Positions 31,517 through 42,859 of a stretch of 64,000 nt of DNA are shown piece after piece. Under the pieces are notes generated by a model. That model saw only the letters and a list, made by a program, of their open reading frames with translations, was not told the DNA's origin and made no database searches. Made by a program: the position numbers and the translations under genes. The stretch is taken from contig OZ345368.1 of assembly GCA_977006965.1 (NCBI GenBank), positions 1,054,001 to 1,118,000 on the forward strand, written 5' to 3'. Numbering within the stretch: the first letter of the stretch is position 1; every line of letters starts with the position of its first letter. This DNA is from Phymatolithon calcareum. Taxonomy: Eukaryota > Rhodophyta > Florideophyceae > Hapalidiales.

Positions 31517-32640
31517 TTGAAGTAGTATTTATTAAACGCTCTCAGTAACACTCTGAAGACGGTGAAGGAGATTTTTTTCAGCCGCTACAGACTTTTAGCT
31601 TAGTGTAGCATTCATATATGATCCTTCCAAAAGCTCTATGTTGTGGCCCTGCTGCCAAAAACCACTTCAGGGTGTGGGAAAGCCTGGAGTCCAGTTTTCG
31701 CGCATCGGCAGTTCGAGCTCGCAATTCTTACCCTTGGGTTTTCTATTCCATATCATCGTAAAATACAATGGTAAAGAAGAGTAGCTGGTCAAGTGCTTCT
31801 TCGGTCATCTTGGTCTCTTCTTCGGTCAGCTAGTATCTGGACAAATGATTTCCAACTCTGTCCATGAGCTTTGGTACGATTTCGCCAAATTTTTCTAGTA
31901 GGAGTGTAGTGGTCTATGGAGGAATCTCCCAAACGTCCATTTCACTGCAAATTGACGGTGTCGTACTCTCGGAAGCCTTAAGATCGATGGAATTGATCCG
32001 AGGATATCACACTGTATTTTTCTCTTTCTGTTTGTCTCCAACAATTCTCCTTCATCCTTGAAGAGTAATGCTTTCAGTGAGCTCGCTGAAATTCCGTGCT
32101 TTAGATACTCCTACGCATTCTAGAACTGTCCATGCCATAGCATTGCTGCCATGTCCCGACATACCCAGTGCAGTTTATACAATTCTCTTGAGTCCCTTGG
32201 GACGGCCACTAGGCTCTCTTTCTTGCCTTGGCTCTCTCGAGCATTCTAAGCGCTAAAACCATTCTCCTGTCTTCAGCTGCTTGGATAGAAGTGGTCATTG
32301 GGCTTGCCAAGTATTGTGGGCTGCAGTTGAATCTGAGGCCGTTCAAGTTGGGGCAATTAGTGTGAGAATCTGGAAGCAACTTGAAGAAGTGGATAGTGAT
32401 GACGAGAGGGCTTCGAGTTGACTGAAATATCGTCCGTACATGCGAAGCTCCAGCAAATAGTCGAGCAACGGATATGCCTTCATTGCAACCCCAACTGGAG
32501 GAACTGTTGCCTCGCACAGCTTGCGCAATAAACAATCTGTGATTCTCAAGACTCTGCAGCCCGATTATCGAGTTGTTACGACAAGCAAAGAAATTTCTCG
32601 ATCTGCCGTAAGTAGACAAGTGCTGACATTAAGCTAACGC
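31517..32640 (-). mobile_element. LINE family A fragment
   Basis: The minus strand near 32.2-32.4 kb reads QYLASPMTTSIQAAEDRRMV then LALRMLERAKARK, matching VFGGMASG...RRQILALRMLLGGKARK of the 0.8-5.8 kb LINE. The 3' end at 31518-31570 (AGAGTGTTACTGAGAGCG, TTTAATAAATAC) matches that element's end. Heavily mutated and 5'-truncated; the left part of the body is barely alignable by eye. Confidence 0.55.
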
Positions 32641-33680
32641 AATAGTAGACCAAAAGAGGACAAAAAAGCCCTTTTCTATTCTGCTAGTCCTCCATAGACA
32701 TTTCGGTATCAGCACAAGTGCATGAAGATAACATGATGCGCTAGTCGGTCCCCCAATCTGAGGTCAGCAGCGTTTTAATGACATAAGTACTCTCCATTCT
32801 ATAGTCTCAATTTGAAAAATAATAGCTTCTAGGATGTTTCAGTCCGGCATGTCGCTGAAGAAGCCCAGACGAGCACGAACTATGTCTGTCTCCCCGCTCG
32901 GCAAGTAACACGAGCGGCAAGGACGTTTAGTCTTGAGATTTCCCGGTAGTTCTCCGGAGGTGAAGCCCAGTGCATTGTAACACGTTGAGATACGGTCACT
33001 TTGGTAGTAGTTTGATAGATAGTGGGTTTCCGCTTTGTATTATAAGCATCATATAGTATAGTTCTGTATCTCACTCCGGTAGAAGTGTTCAAAACGAATC
33101 TGAAACCTGTCATGTTCCTTCATATGACGATGGTGACCAACATGGATAAGCCTCAAGTCTGACAGTATCAAAGCAACTTGCGATTCGTGGATGGAGAGAT
33201 TCTCGACTTGCACAGAGCCGTCACTGTTAATGTCGCAGGGGCGGGTGTTTTGCAGATGTGGGGGAATGAAGCGATGAAGGAACTGACGCTGACCATCGTA
33301 TGTTGGATATTCATACGACGCTTAGGTCTTTGCCGCAGTTCATGTCTTCCAAGAAGCGGTGAATCTCCCATTTCCACCTGGAACACGATTCGATGATTCA
33401 CAGACAGAAGGAGCTGCATCGATGCTATTGATGGACGAGCGCAAAGGTATGTAGAAATGATACGGAAACTGTGGGGTTCTTACGGAACAATTATTTTCGT
33501 TGAAGGCATTTGATTTCCAAGTAAACTTTGGAATCCAACGAAATCATACAGTCGACGAATTCGCAAGAAGGGGTAATTGCGAATCAAGCCTATTGGATCA
33601 TAAGAAGGATCCTCTGGCACTCAAAGCAGCGTGATCAATCATCAGGCCATCTTTAAAAACCGAACCTGGAGCCATCCGAC
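32641..33680. other. Non-coding stretch
   Basis: Only short frames on both strands; nothing recognised. Confidence 0.4.
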
Positions 33681-33683
33681 ATT

Positions 33684-33905
33684 TTTTTGGTAAACTTTAT
33701 TTTTAAAAGCCTCACCAGCTAACGAATATACGGGCAATGCTTCCTCATTTGCTGCTTACTGCCATTCCGCTACTTTTTTTATAATCCAAGTTTATTTAAA
33801 AGCCCCACAGACTTCCGAAGATATGGTCAACGCTTCCTCGGATGCTACTTACCTTTGTGCAGCTCACGAAACCCCACCAAAATGGCGGACGGGAAAACTT
33901 AGGAT
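33684..33905 (-). mobile_element. Two adjacent LINE 3' ends
   Basis: First end at 33695-33750 (CTTTATTTTTAAAAGCCTCA ... ATATACGGGCAATGCTTCCT). Second at 33787-33905 (AGTTTATTTAAAAGCCCCAC ... GATATGGTCAACGCTTCCTC ... AATGGCGGACGGGAAAAC). Both match the 3' ends at 50.2 kb and 54.0 kb and the plus-strand end at 57.3 kb. 5'-truncated copies. Confidence 0.75.
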
Positions 33906-33908
33906 CCA

Positions 33909-34110
33909 ATGTACTCCTCTATGGGAACCATTCCGCCACTGCCCCGTGAGCTGTTCATATCGCACAGACGAGCTGAGGTGATGTTACATCAACTGATTGA
34001 AAGCAGTCCCCCCATGGTGGTCGTCTTCAGGCGTGCATGCAACTGGGACACAATTCCCAGTGCGCAAAGGCGGCACCCTTTCCTCGACTGGGTGCCTCAA
34101 AACTGGTAAA
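33909..34110 (+). mobile_element. LINE family C (RNase H type) C-terminal fragment
   Basis: The plus frame IPPLPRELFISHRRAEVMLH QLIES matches LSTLPKDVHISQRRAEVGLH at 59.98 kb in the family C element. Short remnant; the neighbouring frame 34037-34327 is not recognised. Confidence 0.5.
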
Positions 34111-34349
34111 ACAGCTATGGGAATACTTGCGTTTGCCTATTCGTGACGAACTGCCCGTGAAATGGGTTTCGCTAGGTCGTAGCCATGGCGATGAACGTAT
34201 TTCTGTGTTGAGCAAATATCGCATTGATTTTGAACAATGCCAGTCCAAATCTCATTTCCTGTCGATTTCTGACACAAGCGACTTCATTAGACTTGACGCG
34301 AGTGTCCGAAACTGCCGGTCGCTGTAGAAAAAACGCACGCGATGATAGC

Positions 34350-35060
34350 TTCGCCACTCACACACGTGGTGGACTACTCCACGTGTACCTCGCATGCCTG
34401 CACCCTACTGCATCCTCACCAGGCAAGCCAGGCACGAGACTAGTGACTGGCGCATGCCGTCTGCATGCCGCACTATGTGTGCCTGTGTGTGTCTCCTGGC
34501 ACGCAGGGCCAACAGAAAACCATAAGTAGACTAGCTAGCCCCTCATGAGTAAAGGTAGAGGTTAGAAGCCAACAGGTTATGGGCCTACGCCGCTAACCAC
34601 TCACACGCTGGAGCGCTCGAAGCGCAAGAACCGTAATCCAGATCCCGACTACACCGCTCGGGCCATAGCTTACCTATCCCAACGGCGAACATCGCCTACT
34701 CCCACCACCAATTCCCGCGACGCCGCTGTTGCCACTACTCCTATCAACACTGCGGCTATCCGATCTGCCGCCTCCGCTCCTGTCATGGACGATTCGAATC
34801 GCGTCCCTACTCGCCCGTGGCCAACCGATGGCGTGACAAACTGTTCGCAGATGCGACTAATCACGGCGACTGGCGCCTTGTTCTGGAAGCAAGAAATCTA
34901 GAAGACGTGACACAATATGGATCTGCTTCGGAGAGCTTCTTTAGCCATATCGCAGAAAACTGTCGCAAACCCTCCTATTGCCAGTCGCGAAGAGCAAGAG
35001 TACCTAGCAAATGAAGTACTCATCAAGCAGACTTTTCCGAACAAGTGGTTATGGCGACTA
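34350..35060 (+). mobile_element. Second copia-type remnant: LTR end, half-tRNA primer site and gag
   Basis: GCCAACA is followed by GGTTATGGGCC (34575-34585), the same initiator-tRNA-Met half-site seen in the 11.6 kb copia. Downstream plus frames (RNPDPDYTARAIAYLSQRRT; RWRDKLFADATNHGDWRLVL; REEQEYLANEVLIKQTFPNK) have Gag-like character but shift frame. LTR extent is unknown; 34350-34574 is a guess and no partner LTR was found. Confidence 0.4.
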
Positions 35061-36880
35061 GATGAATGAATAGTGGTTTGCGGAATGAGATGCTCAGCAT
35101 AGCTCCTCGTTTCGGACTTTACGATGCCCTTTGTGCAATCACTCACGCCTAGTAGCAACCGAGCGCCAGCATATCTGCTACCTGCTGCAAATCGAATCAA
35201 GAATTTTGAAGTACCAGAAGGGTTTTAGAATGCACTCATTCCTCCTCCTTCCAACATCCAGTCTATCATACAGGATGCAAGTGCTCGCCTTTTCGGCACC
35301 GCATAGAATCATGGTCAGGATAATTGGCACTGCTTGATCACAGAGACATGCCGCAAAGTAATTTCAACCAAGAAAAGTACAATCAATGCTTCAGATCGCA
35401 TCCGGAGCGCATAATATCACATCCCCTCGATCATCGAAGATGATTTCCAAAAGAGCGGCTTTCTCCTCTAAAATTCTAAGGAGAAACAGACTCTTATGAA
35501 GATTTAGACCATAAGCTACCGCGAGATTCACATAGTCAAGCTAATTATCAAGAAGCTGCTTTCGTTCAGTATCGTTGAGAGCGAGGAGTGCAGAACATTT
35601 GTACCTCTCATAGATGGAGAGCCAGTCGTAGCGCAACTGCCAGTGAACTGGCCACGATCAGAACCCAGTTAGAGAACAACTGGCAGTCAACTGGACCGCC
35701 TACAAAGTATTCGTTTCCACCACTGCCAGTAGAATGCTTTTATCATAGGGTACTTTTTCGGCAACCGCCAGTCGAATATCCAGTCATGGAAAGGGAGCAA
35801 TCCTCACTACGCCACTCTCATGAAAGCAACGCCAATAGCTCTGGCACCAACGCGGTCTTTCCGCTCCACCAACACACGGCTAAGTCATAGTTATAATAGC
35901 ACTGACAAGGTATTGCATCTATCATCCTTCCTCGTGAAATCCCAGACGTTATGTTTCGCATGTAGTTAATGCAGATAGTCTTCAATCAGAAGCGCATGAC
36001 CGACGACCAACAAAAACGGGCAACAGCAGCACTCCCAATTTAGCACCAAAAAGAACGCCACACGGCAATGTCACGCCGGGCACTTTGGCAAATATCGCGT
36101 ACAGCACAAGCAAAATGTGCCTGTCATCGACATACTTGCAGATGTCTAGGCTGGCACACGTGTGTGCCGGTCGACGAAAGAAATTCTCAACTGCTCCACA
36201 AAGCGCAACGCTACGCGAGACCTAGACAAGCACATTCAGGAACTTTGGAGCATTGTTGAACAGCGGAAGGTTGTTCACCTCGTGGTCTCTGCCCATGGTT
36301 TGCAACGTTGTTCAGAATAGACTCTCCGGTGCTACCATGCTCATCATTTGCGCCTGTAGTTTCGAGTCCAACGCGAATGTGGGTAAGATAACTAAGGGAT
36401 CTTACACACATTCTCGTTGGACTTCGACACTGCGTGCGCAAATGATGAACCTGTGGCACCGAAAAGTAAGCTCAAATGCTCGGCGCTCATAGGCACGGAA
36501 GTCACTCTCGCCGCCAGTGTCATACCCTTTGCATTTGCCGTGGTCGGAATATCAGTGGTCGGCAAAGCAACTGCCACGCAGATATTCCGGGTGTTCTAGA
36601 CAATGTGACGGCACCAACGTGCAATGCCCGCCCCATTAAGTGGAGGGCAACATGGTGCCAATAACGGCCACCCGAGAATGCGCACCGCTTCTGCCTTCAC
36701 ACGAGACCGTCGAGGTACAAAAAAGTTTTGTGCAGGGGTTTCTGGCAAATAGCGCGCATGCTCATAGTGACGTGGACTGCTTCGCGCCCAATGTCGCTAA
36801 TGTGCGTCGATTATCCGCCAACGATAATGTCTTGTACGCATCCCAAAGTGCCTAGATGCAAAAGAATGAAAGATCAACAT
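35061..36880. other. Unresolved, possibly decayed retroelement
   Basis: Many short frames. At 36.06-36.13 kb a knuckle-like RQCHAGHFGKYR appears, compatible with a decayed gag zinc knuckle of the copia remnant to the left. Nothing else could be identified on either strand. Confidence 0.3.
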
Positions 36881-36887
36881 GAACAAA

Positions 36888-37544
36888 TTAGCAACTCATG
36901 GTATAACCCGTTGTCAAAATCTCAGACAAACACCTCCTTACCATACTGGCCGTGGTAGAGAGATTGAAGCTCCTAAATCGCTCGTCGCACATCGGGAATG
37001 CGACCGTTCGCTCATTCTTTCCCTCTTCCTCCATCCATTCGCGTATGCCTGCGAAACCGTCAGTCTCCGATCCGAAAAGGAGCATAATTTTGCCTTGCTC
37101 CGGCCACGAAACGGACGTGGCGCTCTCGGTGCCAAATTTAGTGAAAAAGAAGCGATGTGCGTCGATATCGCGCAGCGGGCCATTTGCAAACTCATTCCAA
37201 TCGTCGTGTACATGCAAATCCACATGCTCCCAATAGTCCAATCCCGCGCGACGAATCTGACGCTCATCAAGCGAAAATCCCAACGGGCCGACCAAATGCA
37301 ATGCGGCACCAAGACCAAGACACGTTCGGCCGATGTTTCCAGTATTCCAGTGGATCTGCGGCGCTATGAAGACAACATGCAAACGAGCTTCCCCATCCGC
37401 GTCACGTAGTGCCCTTCCAGTAGCTCCTGTGCCGATGGCGTCTGTAGCTTGTGCATAAGGCCGGCGGGCACATGTCAAGCGTGACCGACGTGAAAGAAGC
37501 AGGCCTGCACCAGGGTTTCGAACGAAAAGCGCGCGGGAGCTCAT
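36888..37544 (-). CDS. TrmL/SpoU-family RNA 2'-O-methyltransferase, probably organellar
   Basis: 218 codons from ATG 37544; the frame is open further upstream without an ATG. The family transfers methyl from SAM to a ribose 2'-OH. TrmL acts on the wobble base of tRNA-Leu. SPOUT signatures are in order: motif 1 NTGNIGRTC (residues 67-75), GPLGFSLDERQIRRAGLDYW (86-105), motif 2 MLLFGSETDGF (154-164) and motif 3 MCDERFRSFNLSTTASMVRR (185-204). The usual motif 3 RSLNLSNAVA is slightly altered. A basic N-terminal extension of about 55 residues (LLLSRRSRLTCARRPYA) suggests a mitochondrial or plastid transit peptide. Intronless, with no damage. A close match to TrmL rather than TrmH is judged by size and motif wording. 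Confidence 0.85.
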   Translation of the reverse strand: MSSRALFVRNPGAGLLLSRRSRLTCARRPYAQATDAIGTGATGRALRDADGEARLHVVFIAPQIHWNTGNIGRTCLGLGAALHLVGPLGFSLDERQIRRAGLDYWEHVDLHVHDDWNEFANGPLRDIDAHRFFFTKFGTESATSVSWPEQGKIMLLFGSETDGFAGIREWMEEEGKNERTVAFPMCDERFRSFNLSTTASMVRRCLSEILTTGYTMSC

Positions 37545-37835
37545 CACACAGTGATTTACGTCAACGAGCAAACTGCGGCTGGACTTTATGACATGTTCTG
37601 CATACCTGTAGTTCAGACCGTTACGTGTACAGTATGATGCACACGTATAGTAAACCAAAACACTTGTTCATCCACCAACCGCTGCGGTCCTAATGACTAC
37701 GGCCATTTAATGTTGACCCAAACATCAATGCAGAGCTCCCACAGTGTGGGACCCACACAGGACGTTAATAGAGATACAGTATTTGCAAAACAATTTTTTG
37801 GTTTAAAAATCCCCTCAAAATCCTACGAGAGACAA
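37545..37835. other. 5' flank of the methyltransferase gene
   Basis: No element recognised. The promoter should lie here, but no clear TATA box was identified. Confidence 0.35.
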
Positions 37836-37837
37836 TA

Positions 37838-38170
37838 TGATGATGATTGTTTTATTCCCCGAAGAGGCTAGCACGTCTAGAAGGCTTCATTTGATTCCAC
37901 TTTCTGAGGTAGGAAGAGACAATAGCGTAGCATCGCCGATATGTGAAGTAGTCAGCATGGGAAGCTAGCCAAAATTTCTTCACATGCTCTTCCTGATCGA
38001 TAACCCTTTTGTTACGCCCATTTCTCGGACGAGGAATACAATTGAGCACAATACCATGGTGTTCATAATATCCTCCTCCAATACTATCGGATTCGTCTCC
38101 CGTCGTCTCGGTGTCCGCTGGAGCGCCGCAATCATCTTTCTACCACACGGATTCGGCAAAAAACTCTTCA
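37838..38170 (-). mobile_element. LINE 3' fragment with ATC-repeat tail
   Basis: On the minus strand the end reads AATGAAGCCTTCTAGACGTG CTAGC and then a CATCATCATA tail. The same end occurs at 55385-55445 (CGTCTAGAAGGCTTCATTTG), where the insertion has a clean target duplication. The upstream frame (NKRVIDQEEHVKKFWLASHA) is of unknown function. Confidence 0.55.
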
Positions 38171-40169
38171 GCCAGTCGCTTAGTGAATGTTATGCATCAT
38201 GCACACTTGATCGAGGGAACGATGTGAATTTTCAATCAAGGATGAAAGGAAACGAACACCGGGCGAAAAGTAATAAAGTTCAATTGAATCGACATGCACG
38301 TTCAAGTGGCTGTGGAATGGGTGGGCCAAGTCCACTGCCCTTATGCACTCATTAGAGTTAATTGACGAAATAGCGCGCGTAAATTGGTTCCAGTACACGA
38401 ATGAAAGCAACGAAGGGAAGAGGAAAGAAAGACATTAGGTACACAAGCCTGTAGCTCATATTGAGGAAGAAGTCATTTCAACTGCAATCTTGGATCGAAT
38501 TGCCACCCCTCGCTGACGAAAAGTACCTCATCTTGTTATCGATCGCTGCATCGGATCACAAACATGCGTGCAGAAAGAACTGCCCACGTGGATACACGCA
38601 CCACACGAACAATACATGTAATAAAAACATGCCAAAAAATTGAACTCAGTCGCGAGTATACGTAACAAAATTACTGATCGTCTTTGGCATAAACGGTTGT
38701 AGCAGCCTGCAGGGACAATCAGGGGAGGGTGTATCATTAAGGTGCAATGATTTCAGTGCTGCTTCGGCCATTGTCGGTGCGATAAGAGCAAGACTTGCTC
38801 TTACGCCACGTGCTCCTACATTTTCTTTCTTTCTTGAATGCAGAATGCGTTAATTAGCGCCAGAACTTACCATAGAGCAAGTTCTCAATGTTCAAATATT
38901 AGAGTATCTCTACGGGTCTCTCCCTGCACAGTGTCTCGCACAAGTTCACCAGTAGCCTCATTCTTCACGACGCCGCAGTGACTCGGTATCCAAACACTCT
39001 CTATCTGAATCTCACGTAGTGTTGGAGCATGCGGCGCGAAGTACTTATTTTACCAAAGCGCCGAGTAGTAATTCCTACTTGTTTAAAATCCAGTTTTGAA
39101 AACTTATTCACCTGTGGTTTCCTGTGCCCACAATTTTCTGTACGGCAGAGTCTTATTATCAGACTAGTAAAAAGGATGCATACCATCCATACCGTTAACA
39201 TGCCCTCAAAAACAGTGCGGTGCTGGATCCTCCGTTCGCCGAAGCCTGATGCCATTAGTCGGGCGATCATGAGAACGGAATCCCGTTATGGTATCCGGAT
39301 CAGATGAGCGCGGACACCTTTCGTACACGGATAGCCATTCGAATTTTGTCCACCATCGTCCGGAGTGTAGCATTTGGACAGGAGAACATATTTTGCGTTC
39401 ATTAATTAGAATTTCAGGGATACAGAGCTCGTGTGCTTTTCACGATTTCTTTTCTGGCAATGGCATATTGATTCTAACTCATTTTTCCTCTTTGTGCTTT
39501 TGGTTCTCAGGCTGGGAAGTTTCTCTTGGAGCTCAGCAATCAGACGTTTTCTGGAATGAAAATGACTCATGGCGCATGAGTCTTTTTCAGTCTAGAAATT
39601 ATCATGGGCCGGACTGGGCAGTAGCTGTTACCGAATGTCAAAAAGCGGTGGTGACAAACGAGGTTGCGCCCGATTTTCTAACCACTGTGGCGACTCTGCG
39701 TCTTCTCACATCGGTAGAGTGCCTGACTGGAAGACTATTGAGCTCGCCTCCTCCTCTACAAACTTCTGCCCTACCCCCTCTCAGTTTCATCTAAAAGCGC
39801 TCATAACCTGCCGTTTGGATCTTTAAAGGACCTTTTTTACAATAAACCACATTTTAAGAGCTTGTTTTTCGCAACTAGCAACGCATCCTCGAGTACTACG
39901 GAGGAGCGGTCCTTTTGCGCGCACATGTGTTGTTCAGAATGCACGTACAATAATTTTTAGTGCTGTCTAATCCACCGTCACCCACATGTGCACGAGCATG
40001 TGTGCACCAGACATCATACATGAACGTGTAAATAGTGCTCCTTGAGAGTATAGTGACCCCGATGATGAATGCCAAAGCGCTGGTATTAAGCCTCGTGGCG
40101 AGCAAGCAAGCGAAAACAGTCAGACTTAATTGTGCCTTTTGAAAAAAGATCTATTTCTACATGTTACAG
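38171..40169. other. Long non-coding stretch
   Basis: Moderate open frames (39288-39794 plus, 168 codons; 39270-39001 minus, 89 codons) lack recognisable motifs, and I do not call them. 39785-39840 has a weak AAAAGCGCTC LINE-end resemblance. Otherwise nothing is seen. Confidence 0.35.
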
Positions 40170-41330
40170 TTACGCAGAACTCGTCTTTTGCAACCCCCTT
40201 AGCCACTCAATATACTCATCGTACATGTCAATGGTAACTTTTTGCCCGCGATAAAACAAATTGCAGTACTCAAACACGGTAAAATCCTGATGATTCCCTT
40301 GAACCGCCTCCGAATATCCCGTTTGATAGAGATTTATGCATTCTTGAGCAAATTCTCCCTGAGAATCATCGTCCACCTCATTCTCCATACTTGGCACCGC
40401 AATGCGTCCACAAACACCGAGTTTCCCTAATCGTTCCTCAAGGTCGGCAATGAATTGCTTTTCCGTTTGACACGAGCACGAATCATCCAATTCTCCGTAC
40501 AACTGCCACTCCTCCCCCTCCCCCTCCTCCGACGCGCTCAAAGAGAATGACCGCCAGGACGGTGGTTTCACATCATCATCGTTATTCATATTCCAATCAT
40601 CGTCTGCCGTCGGCTCCGGGGTAACAGGTTCCACACTAGATCGAAACGCCATCGAAAGACCCTCGCAAACGATCGGCATCACTCCCCTTGGTTTTCCCGA
40701 ATGTCCTCTTCGACCGCTGTCATCACATGTGACGACTTTTCGAATGCCTTCCGGAGTCGGCGTCACCGGTTCCGCGCACACCTCATACGGATAACGCTGA
40801 CAAAAAATAGGCTCTACTCCACCCAAGTTGCTCGACATGCCGCGGCTGACAATCCCCGTCTTTCCTTGTGACACATCCTCCGCCACCTGATCCGAGATGC
40901 CATGTCCCTCAGCGGTAGGATACGTCACACGCTCGTACACAAACCCGGTGTTCTCACACGCGTCACTGCGACGGGACACACTCCCCTTTGTCAAATCCTC
41001 CGCACGAGATGGTACCGTTTCCCGCACATACAGTTTCGGCAAACACACGATCTGTCCCGCTGTTCCCCGCGCAGGAGCATCCCGCCCGTCCGAACAGCAT
41101 CGTGCGCACGGTCGGCGTCGGCGTCCGCGACCCTTTCTACGGCGTCGTCGCCGGCCCTTGAGCAGCAGAGCGCGAGCACGGGCCAGCACGACAAGCGTCC
41201 GGGAGCGCAGATCCGCTATCAGCGACGGTGCGACGGCCGCCAACAAGCCGGCGACAGAAGCGAGACAGACAGAGGTGACGAGCGAGTCGCGCGCGCGAAG
41301 ACGGTGCAGACCGAAGCGCGGGAATGTCAT
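40170..41330 (-). CDS. Orphan protein with N-terminal membrane anchor
   Basis: 386 codons from the first in-frame ATG (41330-41328). The frame is open 25 codons further but only from a GTG. Residues about 15-40 (DSLVTSVCLASVAGLLAAVA) form one hydrophobic segment, followed by an Arg-rich stretch (KGRRRRRRKGRGRRRRPCARCC), which would keep the rest cytosolic or mark an organellar signal. The remainder is soluble, acidic in the middle (NNDDDVKPPSW; SASEEGEGEEW), and ends with a Tyr/Glu-rich helical region (EFAQECINLYQTGYSEAV). No known domain recognised. Single-exon, with coding-like composition in a GC-rich island. The long antisense frames over 40.9-41.4 kb are by-products of its Arg codons. 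Confidence 0.6.
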   Translation of the reverse strand: MTFPRFGLHRLRARDSLVTSVCLASVAGLLAAVAPSLIADLRSRTLVVLARARALLLKGRRRRRRKGRGRRRRPCARCCSDGRDAPARGTAGQIVCLPKLYVRETVPSRAEDLTKGSVSRRSDACENTGFVYERVTYPTAEGHGISDQVAEDVSQGKTGIVSRGMSSNLGGVEPIFCQRYPYEVCAEPVTPTPEGIRKVVTCDDSGRRGHSGKPRGVMPIVCEGLSMAFRSSVEPVTPEPTADDDWNMNNDDDVKPPSWRSFSLSASEEGEGEEWQLYGELDDSCSCQTEKQFIADLEERLGKLGVCGRIAVPSMENEVDDDSQGEFAQECINLYQTGYSEAVQGNHQDFTVFEYCNLFYRGQKVTIDMYDEYIEWLRGLQKTSSA

Positions 41331-42097
41331 CGTTGTCGACGCTGCAGGACGCCACAGGAAAGAAGGCCGCGGGAGACGGTTATAGTCGCTCACGCGCAGA
41401 CGCACGACTTGCGTTCATGACGGGTAGAGGGAGATGGTCAGTCAGGGTTGACGCAAGAAATTGCGTAAAATGATGGCGTGCTGAACGGTGGGTGGCTGGA
41501 TTGTATCGACCTGCATGCCGGTATTGTTGCTGCTGGGGCGAGGATTCGCTCCGATGCGGGAGATTTTAGGATGCATCATAAGTTTTTGGCTGCAAATACG
41601 TAGCGGTTGTTTCTACACGTACTGTATGCGTTCCCAATGTCGGTTGGGGCAGACAAGGTGGGGAAATTATCGTGAGGGGCTGCGGAGCAGGGCGAGCTTT
41701 GAAGGACACTGGGATCCTGCACAATGTAGTACAATAACGTCAGGGCGGAGCCGTTACTTGGCCACATCCAAGTGCAAACTCAAAGTGTGTTTATCGACGC
41801 CGAGTTCTGTCAGGACGGCAGAACACCGGTATTTTCTAATTTCTGTCGAAGAGCGGTTACCCAGCGCTGTATCTACAACTTCAGCTGTTCGCCAATGGTA
41901 TTCGCATCTCGCAAGAAGCGGGTAGCGGTGATAAAGAATGTGAACGGATTGACCGTCGAGATGTCAAGTAATGTAGTACGGAACTCACAGCGTGGAGCAA
42001 CGACCAGCCGTGTTATTTATTGGTCTATGCACGGGACTTATTCTACAGAATCTGAAAAGCTTCAAACTAGGGCGTGACACGAACCGGACCAGTTGCC
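41331..42097. other. Intergenic region between two minus-strand genes
   Basis: No repeat or further gene recognised. It should hold the promoter of the orphan gene and the 3' UTR of the His-rich gene. Confidence 0.4.
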
Positions 42098-42859
42098 CTA
42101 CTTTTTGTCATGCGTACTACTCGCGGGCGGGTTGTCGTGTGCGTGAGAATCATGAGCGCCGTAATCGTGATGCGACATGTCATGGTGGTCACGATTTTCA
42201 TAGTTGTGTGCGTACTTATCATGCTCCTTATCCCAATGATGTGCGTCATAGTCGTGTCCGTAATGCGGATCATGGTCGTGTCCGTACGGTGCATGATGAG
42301 TGGCATCGTTATAGTGGTCAGCATGTTTGAATTCCTCGTGCTTGTCATGGTCATAGTGTTCATCATGTTTATAATGATCATCCGGATAATTGTGATTATG
42401 TTCATCATGCTTGTACTGATCATCATGGGGTTTGTAGTGTTCGTCATGTTTGTAGTGATCGTCATGTTTGTAAGCGTCTTCATGTTCATGATGATACGGA
42501 TCGTAATGTCCATCCTCGTCATGATGAATGTCGTGATCATGATAATCGTGATGCGCATGTTCATTATGACCGTGATATTCCGTCGCATGTCCCACGCTCG
42601 GTGGACGGTGGTCACCAACCTCCTTGTGCATGGTGAGGGGAATTGAGCCGCGACGCTCCGCCGCGAAGAAACTGTTCAACGCAAACATACCGAATAAGAA
42701 TAGCATGAACCCAATACCACCCACAATGAGCGCGTGACGTGACTCTGCGGACAGTTTCCGTCGATCCTTGTCGCCCTTATACGCTGGCAAGGTGTATTGG
42801 GCGTTTCCGCCCACCATGCGCGCGGCGCGGTTCTTCATTTCAGTGCCAAGCGTATTCAT
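42098..42859 (-). CDS. Histidine/aspartate-rich single-pass membrane protein
   Basis: 253 codons from ATG 42859. Residues 1-42 are basic and cytosol-like. One membrane segment spans about 43-65 (ALIVGGIGFMLFLFGMFALN). From about 84 to the end the chain is dominated by His, Asp, Tyr, Glu and Lys in short irregular repeats (HYKHDEHYKP, DQYKHDEHNH, HYKHDEHYDHD). Runs of this kind bind divalent metals such as Zn, Ni or Cu. There is no export signal beyond the TM, so it is probably a type II or tail-exposed membrane protein. No enzyme domain. The repeats explain the very long Met/Thr-rich and Val/Met-rich frames on the same stretch. No damage seen. Confidence 0.7.
   Translation of the reverse strand: MNTLGTEMKNRAARMVGGNAQYTLPAYKGDKDRRKLSAESRHALIVGGIGFMLFLFGMFALNSFFAAERRGSIPLTMHKEVGDHRPPSVGHATEYHGHNEHAHHDYHDHDIHHDEDGHYDPYHHEHEDAYKHDDHYKHDEHYKPHDDQYKHDEHNHNYPDDHYKHDEHYDHDKHEEFKHADHYNDATHHAPYGHDHDPHYGHDYDAHHWDKEHDKYAHNYENRDHHDMSHHDYGAHDSHAHDNPPASSTHDKK

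Noticed and set aside
36888-37658. 256-residue start for the methyltransferase
   Set aside because: The longer frame begins with TTG; the first ATG (37544) already leaves a plausible transit peptide.
40897-41420. Plus-strand Arg/Ser-rich ORFs of 160-172 codons
   Set aside because: Antisense to the Arg-rich region of the orphan minus-strand gene; no ATG context or motif.
42067-42646. 183- to 190-codon Met/Thr-rich and Val/Met-rich frames on both strands
   Set aside because: Shadows of the His/Asp codon repeats (CAY, GAY) in the His-rich gene.
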